In this document: positions 55,046 to 64,000 of the stretch, one piece after another
Layout of the letters: each line of letters starts with the position of its first letter
Numbering within the stretch: the first letter of the stretch is position 1
From: Limnephilus marmoratus
Taxonomy: Eukaryota; Arthropoda; Insecta; Trichoptera; Limnephilidae
Reading direction: 5' to 3'
DNA length: 64,000 nucleotides
Assembly: GCA_917880885.1 (NCBI GenBank)
Contig: OU862928.1
Location: 43,574,962-43,638,961 of the forward strand
Program-made: the position numbers and the translations under genes
Notes under the pieces: generated by a model
Databases searched by the model: none
Seen by the model: only the letters and a program-made list of their open reading frames with translations
Told to the model about the DNA's origin: nothing

Positions 55046-55338
55046 TCTTTTTCGTCCTGGCCGCTAGGTTCATGAATACCGTGCCGCCAGCAACGATCCT
55101 TTGCCAAACACATTTTACCATTGCTAAAATGTTATTTTTCTTTGCACACAAATGCCCCGGTGCAACAAGTAAAACTTGCATACCAGGTTGCCACCGGGAG
55201 ACATACTAGAGTTATGATTTTATCGCCCTCAGGGCTATTCTTCCGGCTACAAAGCCAAAAAACCAGTTCGGTGGCCCCATTCAGGGCCTTCATATTGGTT
55301 AAAAACACATCATTTTATAATATAACTTCATTTAAACA

Positions 55339-55387
55339 CCCCGTAGGACGCTGAAACTAAGACATTTCAGTGCAGAGTCCTACGGGG
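55339..55387. repeat. CCCCGTAGGAC two-level hairpin
   Basis: CCCCGTAGGAC faces GTCCTACGGGG (11-bp perfect stem) with an inner CTGAAA/TTTCAG stem. A further composite hairpin follows at 55500-55563, with CCCAGG/CCTGGG, CGTAAG/CTTACG and CGAAACC/GGTTTCG. Confidence 0.75.
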
Positions 55388-56289
55388 CATCCATAGAGCC
55401 ATAAATAAACATTGTAACTCTTAAACTGCCAGCGCTATCAGCATTTGCGCAGATTTTCGAGACTTTAGCATCAATTCACGTTTTCTCCATTTTAAAAATC
55501 CCAGGACCTCGTAAGGCGACGAAACCAAAAGGTTTCGATAGCCAGGCTTACGGGGGACCTGGGAAAAATATTAACTTCTTTGTAACTATTCAAACACTTT
55601 GTTAAATAACAAATACCTACCGACAAAAAGTCAAACTTCCTTAAAATCAACCCAAACTCATCAAACAAAAAATCTACGAATGTAGAACATCCGTAGAAAC
55701 ACTGTAGTTTTAAGGAAAACATTGTAAATACATTAACCTGACCTGTATAATTATTGTAAAAACCTAATTTTAATCGACCACTTTCAAGGAAATGGTCGGC
55801 AAAACCAGCGGCAACAGAAAACCGCCCCTTATATGCCAAACGGGATAGGTAAAATCCCCCACTCTAAAAATGTACCACGTGACCGTTTTTTCACACGAAA
55901 ACGGGTATAAAAAGCGTGATTTTTTGGGTAATAAATCAGTTATTCTTCAACATTCAAACAAGTCTTTTATTTACTCCACAAGTGGTCCAGACACCTACCT
56001 CTGGAAGTCTGCGACCTGCTGCCAGCTGCTGCCTCCTGCCGAAGTTCTGCCTGAACGGGAACCCGGTGCCTACCGCTGCAGTCGGCCCTGACTCGGGGCA
56101 CTGCCAAGGCACCGCTCAGGCAGAAACTAGGCGCATCCAGGACCTATACCACTGGATGTAGGGAGGCCAGCCAACAAATATCACCATCATCAGCGTGAGC
56201 TAGTGGAAGGCGTGCACAAGACCGGTGCCCCTTATTTTACAGTCTTGTAAAGACTTGATACGTCTGTTACAATTATTATTTGTTTACTT

Positions 56290-56890
56290 TTTATAATAAT
56301 ATAATATTTATTTATTTATTTATTTATTTATTTGTTTGTTTATTTAGTATAAGATTAAACATTTATATACATAATTCATTAATTTTTTTGACTGCCCAAC
56401 TAGGAGTATTCCCGTTTTAGGACAGTCAAATTATTTTATTTTATGGGTAAAATGGAACATGATTTGTATTTGTACAAAAAAGAAAGAAAATTGATGAAAT
56501 AAAAAGAACAAAAAGAATATAAAATACAATAAAAAAGTTTAAAACCTAGTAACTGTTATTTGTTTAGCATAGTTATTAAAATAATATAAATTTAAAAAAA
56601 GAAAAGGTAAATAGGTACATGTAGGTAACTAATAGAAATTGAGAGGGTTAAAACATTTAGGTAACTTTTGTATGCATTGCATATTACAGTCCTACATACA
56701 TGTGTTGTAGAAAAAAAGAAAGAAAAGGAGAAGAGAAAGAATAAAATAAAAATGAAATAACCAAATAAAACATATAATAGCCGTCGGTTGTTTAGCATGG
56801 TTGTTGAGATGATAATAAAAATAAATAAAAGTTATATATGTGTGTACTTAAAAGCAAATGATTAAAATGTAAGGTGGTAACTAATATAAT
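56290..56890 (-). repeat. LINE 3' UTR-like repeat, inverted copy
   Basis: It matches 27420-27935 in the opposite orientation, with GACTGCCCAACTAGGAGTAT and CCCGTTTTAGGACAGTCAAA. A TTTATTTATTTATTTA run at its left end is the tail. Confidence 0.55.
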
Positions 56891-57104
56891 TAAGTTGAAT
56901 TGAATGTAATTGATATTATACGTATAATTGAGTTTTTCTTACTTATCGTTTTGTTGTTATTTGAAATATTATAATATTTACTTACTTACATAATTTCTCA
57001 TAATTAAGCATGAATTCCCTCACCAAACACTAGAGCCTTGTCTCTTTGTGGTGAGGAAAGACTATTTTTATAATACCTTATAACCCTGTAGAGTGTTGAG
57101 GTAT

Positions 57105-57330
57105 ATCACCATCCTCCTCATAGATTATCCGAAGAATAACGAACATTTTAGAATAATTAAAACGATTTATTTATTTAAAATGTCTAAATTTACTATTTGG
57201 TATTTGAACCTATGAATAGTGGCTACCTATAGGATAAGTTAGCCGAGTTTTTTTAACCTAATGCGAGTATTTATTAATTTTCGTTTTCGTATGGACTTAT
57301 CAGGAGGATGGTAAAATACCTACCTCCTGT
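57105..57330. mobile_element. CACCATCCTCC-type MITE, copy 1
   Basis: The ends CACCATCCTCCTCATAGATT and, inverted, TACCATCCTCCTGATAAGTC match those of 62521-62742. Internal AAAATGTCTAAATTTACTAT and GGCTACCTATAGGATAAGTT are also shared with that copy. Confidence 0.75.
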
Positions 57331-58604
57331 ATAACATAAACAAAATGTATTCTTACTGTAAAAAAGGTACAAATTAATCTATGTATTGTTATGGTAAAAA
57401 AATTGTGGTAGGGTAATGTAAGTTATTAAACAGGGTATTTACACTGGAAAGTGTTGTGTTGTGATTTGTACCTACTATGTGATATTATCATGTCATATAC
57501 CCCTCTTATTGAGTGGGTGTTTAAATGTTATAGTTACAGGGTTATATAATATAAAGGTACACAGTTATCAGCTTTATTCCCATGGGATCTTGGACGCCAA
57601 ATCACGTAGGTACGAGATATGCTGACTGTGTCGGTAGGCATGAAACACTCCCATCAGAGCGTGCGCACTGTTATTTAATTCAATGTTGTGAAGCTTGGAA
57701 ATATGAAATAAAAGAGTGGATGTATAACAAGATTATTATATATTAAAAGTAATATGCATACCTGTGGGCCATTCCTATGAAGAGCTAGCTAAAACCTATT
57801 ACGTTTGACGCGACGATTCCGGATGCCTAATATTGCACAGTGAGGGGACCGTATCTCCCTCACGTTGCATCAGCGCCAGGTTTGCGAGCTTCTCCCTCCA
57901 TCTTAGGTGATTGTTAAATATGGGAACGCCATGCCCATAGCGTCCTCCATTATGTAATTGTTGCAGTACAAGTTCCATCAGGTTGCCGAAATATACGGCG
58001 TGGAATCAGCGGACGGGTTATGTGCCAAAGAATTAATGGTGATTCATCTCGTCGAATGACGGATGGTAAATATAATCGATGATTATAATAAACTTGCTCG
58101 GTCAAGCCGCCATTTTAGCACATCGGGATTTTACACAAGAATACCCGTAAAATTAAGGTTCTACAGTCACGATCACATTGTACCGGCTGAGAATTAAAGA
58201 AACTTATCGTTCAAATATTAAATTAAACTGATAAACCCGCTGATTAAACAAATTCCATATTAAACTTAAATCCACATTGTTGACTGTCGGCTTCACGTCC
58301 TGCCCTTAAGACGCGAATCCAAAAAATGCTGGAAATCGATCATGATCCCCCTAACGTTCAAAAGTTTAAGTTACCGGAGAAAAAGTGAAATTATTAGTGG
58401 CCAGTAAAATAATTGAATTGAATTAATATAAACAAATATTAATAACTCTGGGGTAATTTAGAACATTATTTTCCTTATTAAATTATTTTCATAACAGTTT
58501 TTAAAAATTTAGGTTCCGTATGTTCGCGTTCGCAAATCTCGGAAAGTAATCGGTGGATTGACTCAAAATTTTTACAGAACATTGCATTTTAGCAGAAGAG
58601 TGTT
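57331..58604. other. Gene-free stretch
   Basis: 57331-57395 belongs to a sequence repeated inverted at 59578-59650. The rest (57.4-58.6 kb) shows no coding motif, tRNA-like structure or inverted ends that I recognise. Confidence 0.4.
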
Positions 58605-59380
58605 TCTATATGTATGGTGATCGGATACAAGAAGACATCCAGTGAAAGCAAAATTAAAATTGATGGTGAAATTATTGAAAATGTTACTGAAATGAAATAC
58701 TTAGGAGTTATATTAGATTCCAAACTAAACTTCAATAGACATGCTGAATATACCCAAAAGAAAATTGGCAAAAAGATATCTTTTTTTGGAAGAATTCGGC
58801 CAAAAATTTCTAGAAAAACTGCAATCACCATATACAATTCCATTATTGCTCCACACTTCAACTACTGCTCAAGTATACTTTTCCTATGTAACGAAAGAGA
58901 ACAAAATAAGTTACAAATTCTCCAAAACAGGGCTATGAGAATAATTCTCCGACGAAACAGATTTTCAAAAATAATTAAAATGTTAAAGGAACTAAATTGG
59001 TTGACCGTGAAACAGATGCTGACCTTGAACACGATGGTATTTATCCACAAAATATTGAACAACACGTTACCAAAATACTTCTCAAATAAAATTGTATACA
59101 ATAAAGACATTCACAGATATAACACAAGGACGTGCAAGGAAATTAGGTTACAAAAAAAGGACAAAGCGAATACGCAGAACAGTCTACTGTACAAGGGAAT
59201 GAAGTTGTATAACACACTACCAGAAACTTTAAAGTCCACACCAATTGGAAAGTTCAAGATGTATTGTAGGAGCTACATAAAACTTGAAAAAATATAGTGA
59301 ATATGAAATATTTTAATCAATTAGAAATTTGTAAACTTCAATGTACAAATTACTAAAATAAAAATTATTATTATTATTAT
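58605..59380 (+). pseudogene. 5'-truncated LINE C-terminal region
   Basis: An open frame of 227 codons (58614-59297) contains MKYLGVILDSKLNFNRHAEY, IYNSIIAPHFNYCSSILFLC, LQILQNRAMRIILRRNRFSK and YKGMKLYNTLPETLKSTPIG. This is the RT thumb and C-terminal domain of a LINE in the same group as 23385-23950. The 3' end is a TTATTATTATTATTATTATTG run at 59368-59388. The frame is intact from the truncation point to the stop, so the insertion is recent. Confidence 0.8.
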
Positions 59381-59577
59381 TATTGTTGTATATAATGGTA
59401 AGTTCTGGCGTTATGAACTTTGTATTAAAAAAAAAATATATTGATTTCGTACGTTTGGGTCCGCAAATCTCTAAAACTAATTGATGGATTGACTCAAAAT
59501 TCTCTTAAAATAGATACTTCTGTAAAAAAGATAATTATGATATGATAGATAATCTGTAAAAAAAGATACAAATTAAT

Positions 59578-59712
59578 CTTCGCTATATAATAGATTAATT
59601 TGTACCTTTTTTACAGTAAGAATACATTTTGTTTATATTATACAGGGGGGTAGGTATTTCACCATCCTCCTGATAGGTCCATACGAAAACGAATATTAAT
59701 AAATACTCGCAT
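59578..59712. repeat. Inverted copy of 57270-57395
   Basis: AGATTAATTTGTACCTTTTT, then TACAGTAAGAATACATTTTG and CACCATCCTCCTGATAGGTC are the inverse of the right MITE end and its flank at 57270-57395. The MITE itself is cut off here after about 70 bp. Confidence 0.7.
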
Positions 59713-59714
59713 AT

Positions 59715-60300
59715 AAGGCATGAAACTGGCAGAGGAAAGATGAAAATAGACTGAATGCTGTAGAAATGAGATCACTGAGGCATATGTGTGGTAAAACCAT
59801 GCACGATCGTGTGAGAAATGTGGAGATTGGCGAAGAATGCAAGGCTGATGTAAGCGTAATGTGTAAGATTGAGAAATGAACGCTCAGATGGTTTGGGCAT
59901 ATAGAGCGAATGAACGAGGAAAGGAGAGTAAGGAGAATATATGACGCAAATGTGAATGGTAGAAGTCGGGGGAGCCCGAGGAAGACATGGCACGACCAAC
60001 CGGTCAGTGGTTGAGTGGGCATAGCGCTCGGGTCCCACCCGAGCGTCGCGTGTTCGATTCCTCGGCTGGCTAAGGCCTCCGTCACAACAGAAGTAACATT
60101 TTCGGCTTTCTGTGGTGGTAGTAGGAGATTTTCAAACATTGTTAGGTTATTCGTAACCCGGGAATGTGAGTCGGGCCATGTGAAGAGTCGGAATAATAGA
60201 AGAGCATGTATGAGACGATGTATGAATGTGAACGAGGCAAAGAGTGTGTGCCAAGATCGAGTTGTTTGGCAGTCCGTCCTCTCTGCCTACCCCTGAGGGG
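59715..60300 (+). pseudogene. RTE-like LINE C-terminus interrupted by a SINE
   Basis: The left part reads NAVEMRSLRHMCGKTMHDRV, then after a stop LRWFGHIERMNEERRVRRI and GRSRGSPRKTWHDQ. After the SINE (about 60001-60175) it resumes RACMRRCMNVNEAKSVCQDR and VVWQSVLSAYP with a stop at 60296. WFGHIERM, the GxPRKTW motif and CxDRxxWxSVxSAYP are the C-terminal signature of RTE-type proteins. Confidence 0.75.
60001..60175 (+). mobile_element. SINE family D head, inserted in the RTE-like frame
   Basis: CCGGTCAGTGGTTGAGTGGGC holds an A box and CGTGTTCGATTCCTCGGCTGG a B box; the paired CGCTCGGG/CCCGAGCG words suit the anticodon arm. CTTTCTGTGGTGGTAGTAGG and GGTTATTCGTAACCCGGGAA follow, as at 60945-61110. 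The long family D body is absent. Confidence 0.65.
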
Positions 60301-60944
60301 AAACGGCGTGATGGTTAGTTAGTTTTTCCATCTTCCCTGACTTAAAAAGTTGTTTCCAGTATTAAATAGAATATTGTTAAAAAAAACATTTTTTTATTAA
60401 GACATTAATGATTAACAAGCACCCGTGGCTGGGTTCTGAAATTCAACCACACAGATGCTAGCCCATTAATACTGTTGGATGCTGATATCGTCTTGTGAGG
60501 CGGACAACGTATTTGCATTTGTACCTATATTAATTCCCAACAAACGCTCGTGTTGCTGGCAATGAAATGAATCCAAACAAAAACATTTTGGCATAGCGAA
60601 TTTTGTTGAATGAAATTATCAACGACATACTGGCACTTTATTACGTCAATGGCGGCGCTTTCACAGGCGAGCATGTTCGCGACAAGCAGTTCGAGCATAA
60701 CGTCATTTCGAGCGTGTCTGCACGTGTGGGTTGATTTACACGGGTTGGCAGATATCCAAACGATAATGCTCGTCAACTTCTTGTGACGTCATGCTCGCAG
60801 TGCGTTTTCATCCCGTCTACTATAATCATCTACTATAATAATCTAACCTAACCTAACTTTACGGGATGTCTGTATTATTTTTGTCCCATTTTACTATTTT
60901 TTAACAATAATTTATTGTCTTTATAGGATGTCTGTATATATTTC
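60301..60944. other. Gene-free stretch
   Basis: No coding motif is seen. Near 60840-60857 ATCTAACCTAACCTAAC is a short run of the insect telomere-type pentamer (TTAGG on the other strand). The rest is unremarkable. Confidence 0.4.
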
Positions 60945-61465
60945 GATCGGTCAGTGGCTGAGTTGGCATCGCGTTTGGGTCCCACCCAGGCGTCCCGTGT
61001 TCGAGTCCTTGGCTGTCTACGTCCTCCACCATGACACAAGCAACATTTTCCGCTTACTGTGGTGGTAGTAGGAGATTTTCAATTATTTTTGGGTTATTCG
61101 TATCCCGGGAATGTTTGTCTTTCTGAAACATACATACATTGTCCAGATAATTTGTTGGGAGATAATTTTTTACATGAGCTCCACACAGTAGGCCCTGAGA
61201 AAAATAATTTCCCTCAGGGCCTATGTCATCTTTGGGAATGCTGTGTAGAGGGTTTTTTTAAAAGAAAGGAGTGGAGAGTTCTGGGAAGGAAAAGGCTTTA
61301 AGGGGTGGGTAGGAATCTGGGGTTCAGTGTGTCCTGGTCATCCGCCTCCAAGACCTAGACAAACCTCACCCCATGAACCCGGGCAACCCTGCTAAATCAC
61401 CAAACGTAGCGAACCACTTGGGGTGACCCATGGCAGAGGTGTTGGTTAACCAATAAATATCTCAA
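60945..61465 (+). mobile_element. SINE family D, longest copy with tRNA-like head
   Basis: The head at 60945-61015 has GGTCAGTGGCTGAGTTGGCA (A box), GGGTCCCACCC and CCGTGTTCGAGTCCTTGGC (B box). Then come the TGTGGTGGTAGTAGGAGATT module and, from 61170, the body with AGTAGGCCCTGAG facing CTCAGGGCCTATG (strong hairpin, 61191-61222) and GTAGCGAACCACTTGGGGTG. Pieces of this body occur at 28060, 29255, 30000, 39050, 40540 and 44771. Confidence 0.65.
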
Positions 61466-61623
61466 ACAATGAGCCTTTAAAGTGACATTATAATCAAAGC
61501 GGTCAATGAGCGCGGTTGATGCGTCGCAGGTGCAGTAATCGTCATTTCCGTTTCATCCGATATCCAAATCATAGCAGGGCTACAGAAATTTCACTTAAGA
61601 AAAATATTGTTAAATTTTTTTGT

Positions 61624-61675
61624 TCGGTTAGCTTAGGTTAGGTTAGGTTAGGTTAGGTTACGTTTAGGTTAGGTT
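61624..61675 (-). repeat. Short TTAGG run
   Basis: GTTAGCTTAGGTTAGGTTAG continues for about 50 bp with one interruption (TTACGTT). TTAGG is the ancestral insect telomere unit. Further short runs lie at 7093-7112, 60842 and 61944-61962, the last inside foldback copy 3. None is long enough to be a telomere. Confidence 0.75.
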
Positions 61676-61786
61676 TTTGGTAGATATTTTGTTGGGGGAT
61701 GTTTTGTCCGTAGGATATTTTGTTGGTGATATTTTGTCGCAGGATAAAAAAAATTGTCCCATTTTTTGTTGGGATAGGTTTGGTTT

Positions 61787-62182
61787 GGAGGCGTCTACTA
61801 ATATCTACAGGAATTCCAAAAACTGAACAAATCGGACTAATATCTATGAGTACCAAAGTGAGGACGAATATTTACAGCTCAAACTGCTGACTAATATCTA
61901 TGAGAACCAAAGTGTGGATGAATATCTACAGAACTGGCAGAGGTTGGGTTAGGTTAGGTTAGTTATTAAAGTAATTGATGCTTTTCCGTACAACCTCTTG
62001 CTCAGCTGCCCTCTGTAGATATTAGTCCAACCTACGCTCCATAGATATTAGTCACCACTGGAACCGTCATAGATATTCGTATTAGCTATGTAGATATTAG
62101 TTCAAACTCTGAAGTTCATAGATATTAGTCCAACGTATGAGCTGTGGATATTCGTCCGACATACAGGCTGAAGACATTAGTA
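61787..62182. mobile_element. Foldback element, copy 3
   Basis: The left half (GGAGGCGTCT, ACTAATATCTAC words) and right half (GTAGATATTAGT words) match copies 1 and 2. The centre is different, carrying GGTTGGGTTAGGTTAGGTTA, and the right end breaks off after GACATTAGTA without the TCTGGAGTC terminus. No target duplication is seen. It ends about 75 bp upstream of the putative transcription start of the host gene. Confidence 0.75.
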
Positions 62183-62254
62183 ATGCTCGCCCGTGAGTGT
62201 GCCGCTATCGAAGCAGTGCTCGCCACCCTATTTACAAGTTGAACTGCTTACGGT

Positions 62255-62265
62255 TGTCAGTTGTA
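62255..62265 (+). promoter_or_regulatory. Candidate arthropod initiator
   Basis: TTGTCAGTTGT contains TCAGTT, the arthropod initiator consensus, about 80 bases before the start codon of the host exon. No TATA box lies 30 bases upstream, and GGTCG at 62295 is slightly too far downstream to be a canonical DPE. Tentative. Confidence 0.3.
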
Positions 62266-62338
62266 TTTGGGAATCGCACCCAGAAGCATTGGCAGGTCGG
62301 AGCCGAAGAACAAGCTAAATAAATCATAAATAATAGTC

Positions 62339-62423
62339 ATGGCAAACGAAAAGAAGACCGAAATGGCAATAAAAGACAGTAAACCTAAGTTCCCGATTCA
62401 CCAAGTGTTGGCTGCCATAATTT
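62339..62423 (+). CDS. First coding exon of a host gene, Tret1-like sugar transporter (partial)
   Basis: ATG at 62339 opens 28 codons plus one base and ends at a consensus donor, ATTT|GTAAGT. The peptide begins MANEKKTEMAIKDSK and ends KFPIHQVLAAII. A short charged N-terminus followed by F-P-I-x-Q-V-L-A-A is typical of insect facilitated trehalose/sugar transporters of the major facilitator family, where this is the cytoplasmic lead into the first membrane helix. The next exon should open with the rest of that helix but lies outside the window. The intron exceeds 1.57 kb. The family call rests on few residues; that it is a real first exon is better supported. An AATAAATAATAG context precedes the start, and the ATG is the first in the leader after 62259. 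Confidence 0.55.
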
Positions 62424-62456
62424 GTAAGTGTTTTTATTTGGACTTCATTATAATTA

Positions 62457-63163
62457 TTATTGGTGAATATTTACAATATAGGGACACGCTTAACACGCAC
62501 TTTTAATTTTAAAAATACTTCACCATCCTCCCAATAGCTTATCCATACACATAATGAATATTTTGGATTAATTCTACAGGATTTATTTATTTAAAACGTC
62601 TACTATTACTATTCGGTACTTGAACCTATGAACAATGGCTACATATAGGATAAATTAGCCCAAGTTTTTACCTGTTGCTAGTATTTCTTTGTTTTTTATT
62701 AATATTCGTTATGTGTATGGATAAACTATTGGGAGGATGGTGAGAAACCCCCTTAGTATCAGTTAGATAATAATTAGAAGTGAGCTATTTCATTAAAAAT
62801 ACAGGCTATTTGACATTTTTTCTTCACGCCATGTTTTGACATAATAATATTAAAGTAATTTTTTAGACTAGTTTTTAGTTAAACCCAAACTAAGAACCTA
62901 TTTTAGGGACATAGGTTAATATTTTGCATTAAATAAGAGAATAAAAAACTAACCTCAAAACCTTGACGTCAATGACAATGACTGCCAAGTGAATAAACGA
63001 TTTTAATTTTAACCAAATAACTATTAAAATTCAGTATTTTCCAATTTCTGAAACTGAAATACTTACTTTTCATCATTATTTAATTGATATTAAAAGTGTG
63101 TTTTAAATAAAAAAAAGTGAATATTTAAGCGTGTCCCTATTTTGTAAATATTTACCAAAATCT
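62457..63163. mobile_element. TIR element in the host intron, with nested MITE
   Basis: TTGGTGAATATTTACAATAT and GGGACACGCTTAA at 62459-62492 recur inverted at about 63130-63163 (TTAAGCGTGTCCC, TTTGTAAATATTTACC). The interior is AT-rich and non-coding and holds the complete MITE 62521-62742. Confidence 0.65.
62521..62742. mobile_element. CACCATCCTCC-type MITE, copy 2
   Basis: Inverted ends of about 42 bp begin CACCATCCTCCCAATAG, with shared ATCCATACACATAATGAATA. The copy is more symmetric than 57105-57330 and likely younger. It lies inside the element 62457-63163. Confidence 0.8.
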
Positions 63164-63469
63164 TTTGATTCATATTATTAACTATAACAGATATTATTTA
63201 CGTCTTATTCTGCTAACTGGTTATTACGGAATATTTCTTATTCAAACAGTTAAATTTAGCTTTATTATCACGAAAAGTGCGTATTTATGTCGGGGGAGAC
63301 AAAAAAATATGCAAGTTGCATTTTAAATTTGTTAAAATTAATTCACTTACGCAGTATAGGTATGCCATTTTTATTTTTATCATTTTTATGTTACATTTCA
63401 TAAAAAATCAATCAAACAATAATTTATTCATGATATGAAGTGAATGCATTATTGACAAATTTTTTTATT

Positions 63470-63896
63470 AATTTTTGGAGATCGCTGGCAACGGTTAATA
63501 TGCCCCTTTTTTTAAAAAAACCTTTTGATTCACCTTAATTACATTAAAAGGCAACTATTTGCATTGGGGGAAATGGTAAATATTTCATTCTAAATTTCAT
63601 TACGTAAAATTAAAATTAGCTTTCGTCTTGTGAGATTGTACGCCAGAATCACAAACCATGTTACACATACCTAGCGTAGCCGCTAAACTACTTGAAAACT
63701 GGGATGTTTTTCTTGCCTTGACGCGAGTAGGCGTTATAAAGGGGCACTTTCTTTTGTATCATAAACCATGTTACACAAAAATATTTTCCACTTCCCCCAA
63801 TGCAAATAGTTGTCTTTTAATGTAATTTAATTGGTGAATCAAAAATTTTTTTCAAAAAAAAGTGCGTATTAACCGTTGCCAGCGATCCCCAAAATT
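63470..63896. mobile_element. MITE with arms of about 100 bp
   Basis: GATCGCTGGCAACGGTTAAT at 63480 faces its inverse ending at 63886. The arms continue through TTTTGATTCACC, TTACATTAAAAG and CAACTATTTGCATTGGGGGA. ACCATGTTACACA occurs twice inside, in direct orientation (63656 and 63764). No coding. Confidence 0.8.
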
Positions 63897-63917
63897 TACC
63901 ATTTGTTTCTGTATTTA

Positions 63918-64000
63918 TGTTACTAGCAGACCCGGCCACACGTTGCTGTGGCTTACCCAACCTTTATAACCAACGTCATCTGTTAATTTACATTCATATC
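63918..64000 (+). repeat. Start of a dispersed repeat (cut by window end)
   Basis: TACTAGCAGACCCGGCCACA followed by CGTTGCTGTGGCTTACCC resembles the ACTAGCTGGTTCCCGGCATG start of the repeat at 43664. It is cut by the end of the window. Confidence 0.45.

Larger units (their letters stand above)
54668..56271 (+). mobile_element. Solo-LTR-like element, 1.6 kb, hairpin-rich
   Basis: It begins TGTAACGGACGTG and ends ACGTCTGTTACA, the usual TG...CA with short inverted ends. ATTAT on both sides (54663-54667 and 56272-56276) is a 5-bp duplication, though the local sequence is AT-repetitive. A TATA box GGGTATAAAAAGCG lies at 55903 and an AATAAATCAGTTATTC signal at 55931. From 54.72 to 55.8 kb the U3-like part contains a series of strong hairpins. 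No second LTR or gag/pol frame is near. Confidence 0.65.

Noticed and set aside
54878..55288. Histone gene cluster remnant
   Set aside because: The stem-loops are histone-like but no histone coding motif lies within several kb, and they sit inside an LTR-like element with its own target duplication.
61624..61675. Telomere end
   Set aside because: The TTAGG run is only about 50 bp, interrupted, and followed by further single-copy and repeat DNA.

Overview
This window reads as nuclear DNA of an arthropod, most likely an insect, and nearly all of it is transposable-element sequence. The base composition is AT-rich. No long open frame belongs to a bacterial or organellar gene. The only host gene I can support is at the right edge: a first coding exon (62339-62423) with a consensus splice donor, whose short peptide resembles the N-terminus of insect Tret1-like sugar transporters. 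Clade assignments rest on protein motifs read by eye; species and subgroup cannot be fixed from the sequence.

Layout. 0-10.6 kb: SINE, MITE and LINE debris, a hAT transposase relic split by its own small MITE, inverted-repeat blocks, a minisatellite, and a nested palindrome with hammerhead-like core motifs. 10.59-25.35 kb: a DNA-transposon-like host element on the minus strand, ended by imperfect inverted repeats. Its gene is split by a decayed Ty3/Gypsy element (about 11.4-19.1 kb), an R1-like LINE (about 19.8-23.4 kb) and another LINE tail. 25.4-32 kb: a LINE interrupted by a foldback element, SINE tails, a split dispersed repeat, an LTR-like block and an RTE-like LINE end. 32.08-35.29 kb: a 3.2-kb element with arms of about 0.9 kb and a broken minus-strand gene combining a PIN/FEN-like motif set with a CXC-type cysteine cluster. 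A paralogous unoccupied site lies at 25.43 kb. 35.5-45 kb: more SINEs, LINE tails, a hAT deletion derivative and a second foldback copy, both lying in one dispersed repeat. 45.18-47.35 and 48.15-54.52 kb: two hAT-like elements with terminal inverted repeats and 8-bp flanking duplications, filled with LINEs and SINEs. One of these LINEs is itself split by an L2/CR1-like LINE. 54.67-56.27 kb: a long solo-LTR-like element with a series of hairpins close to the histone 3' stem-loop. 57-62.2 kb: MITEs, LINE ends, a SINE inside an RTE-like reading frame and a third foldback copy. 62.3-64 kb: host exon 1 and an intron holding at least three inverted-repeat elements.

The elements form datable layers, because several junctions keep target-site duplications and three insertions can be compared with an unoccupied or differently occupied paralogue inside the same window. 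The most unusual items are the 3.2-kb long-TIR element with the nuclease-like gene, the foldback family with alternating subrepeats, the hairpin-rich LTR and the hammerhead-like nested palindrome.
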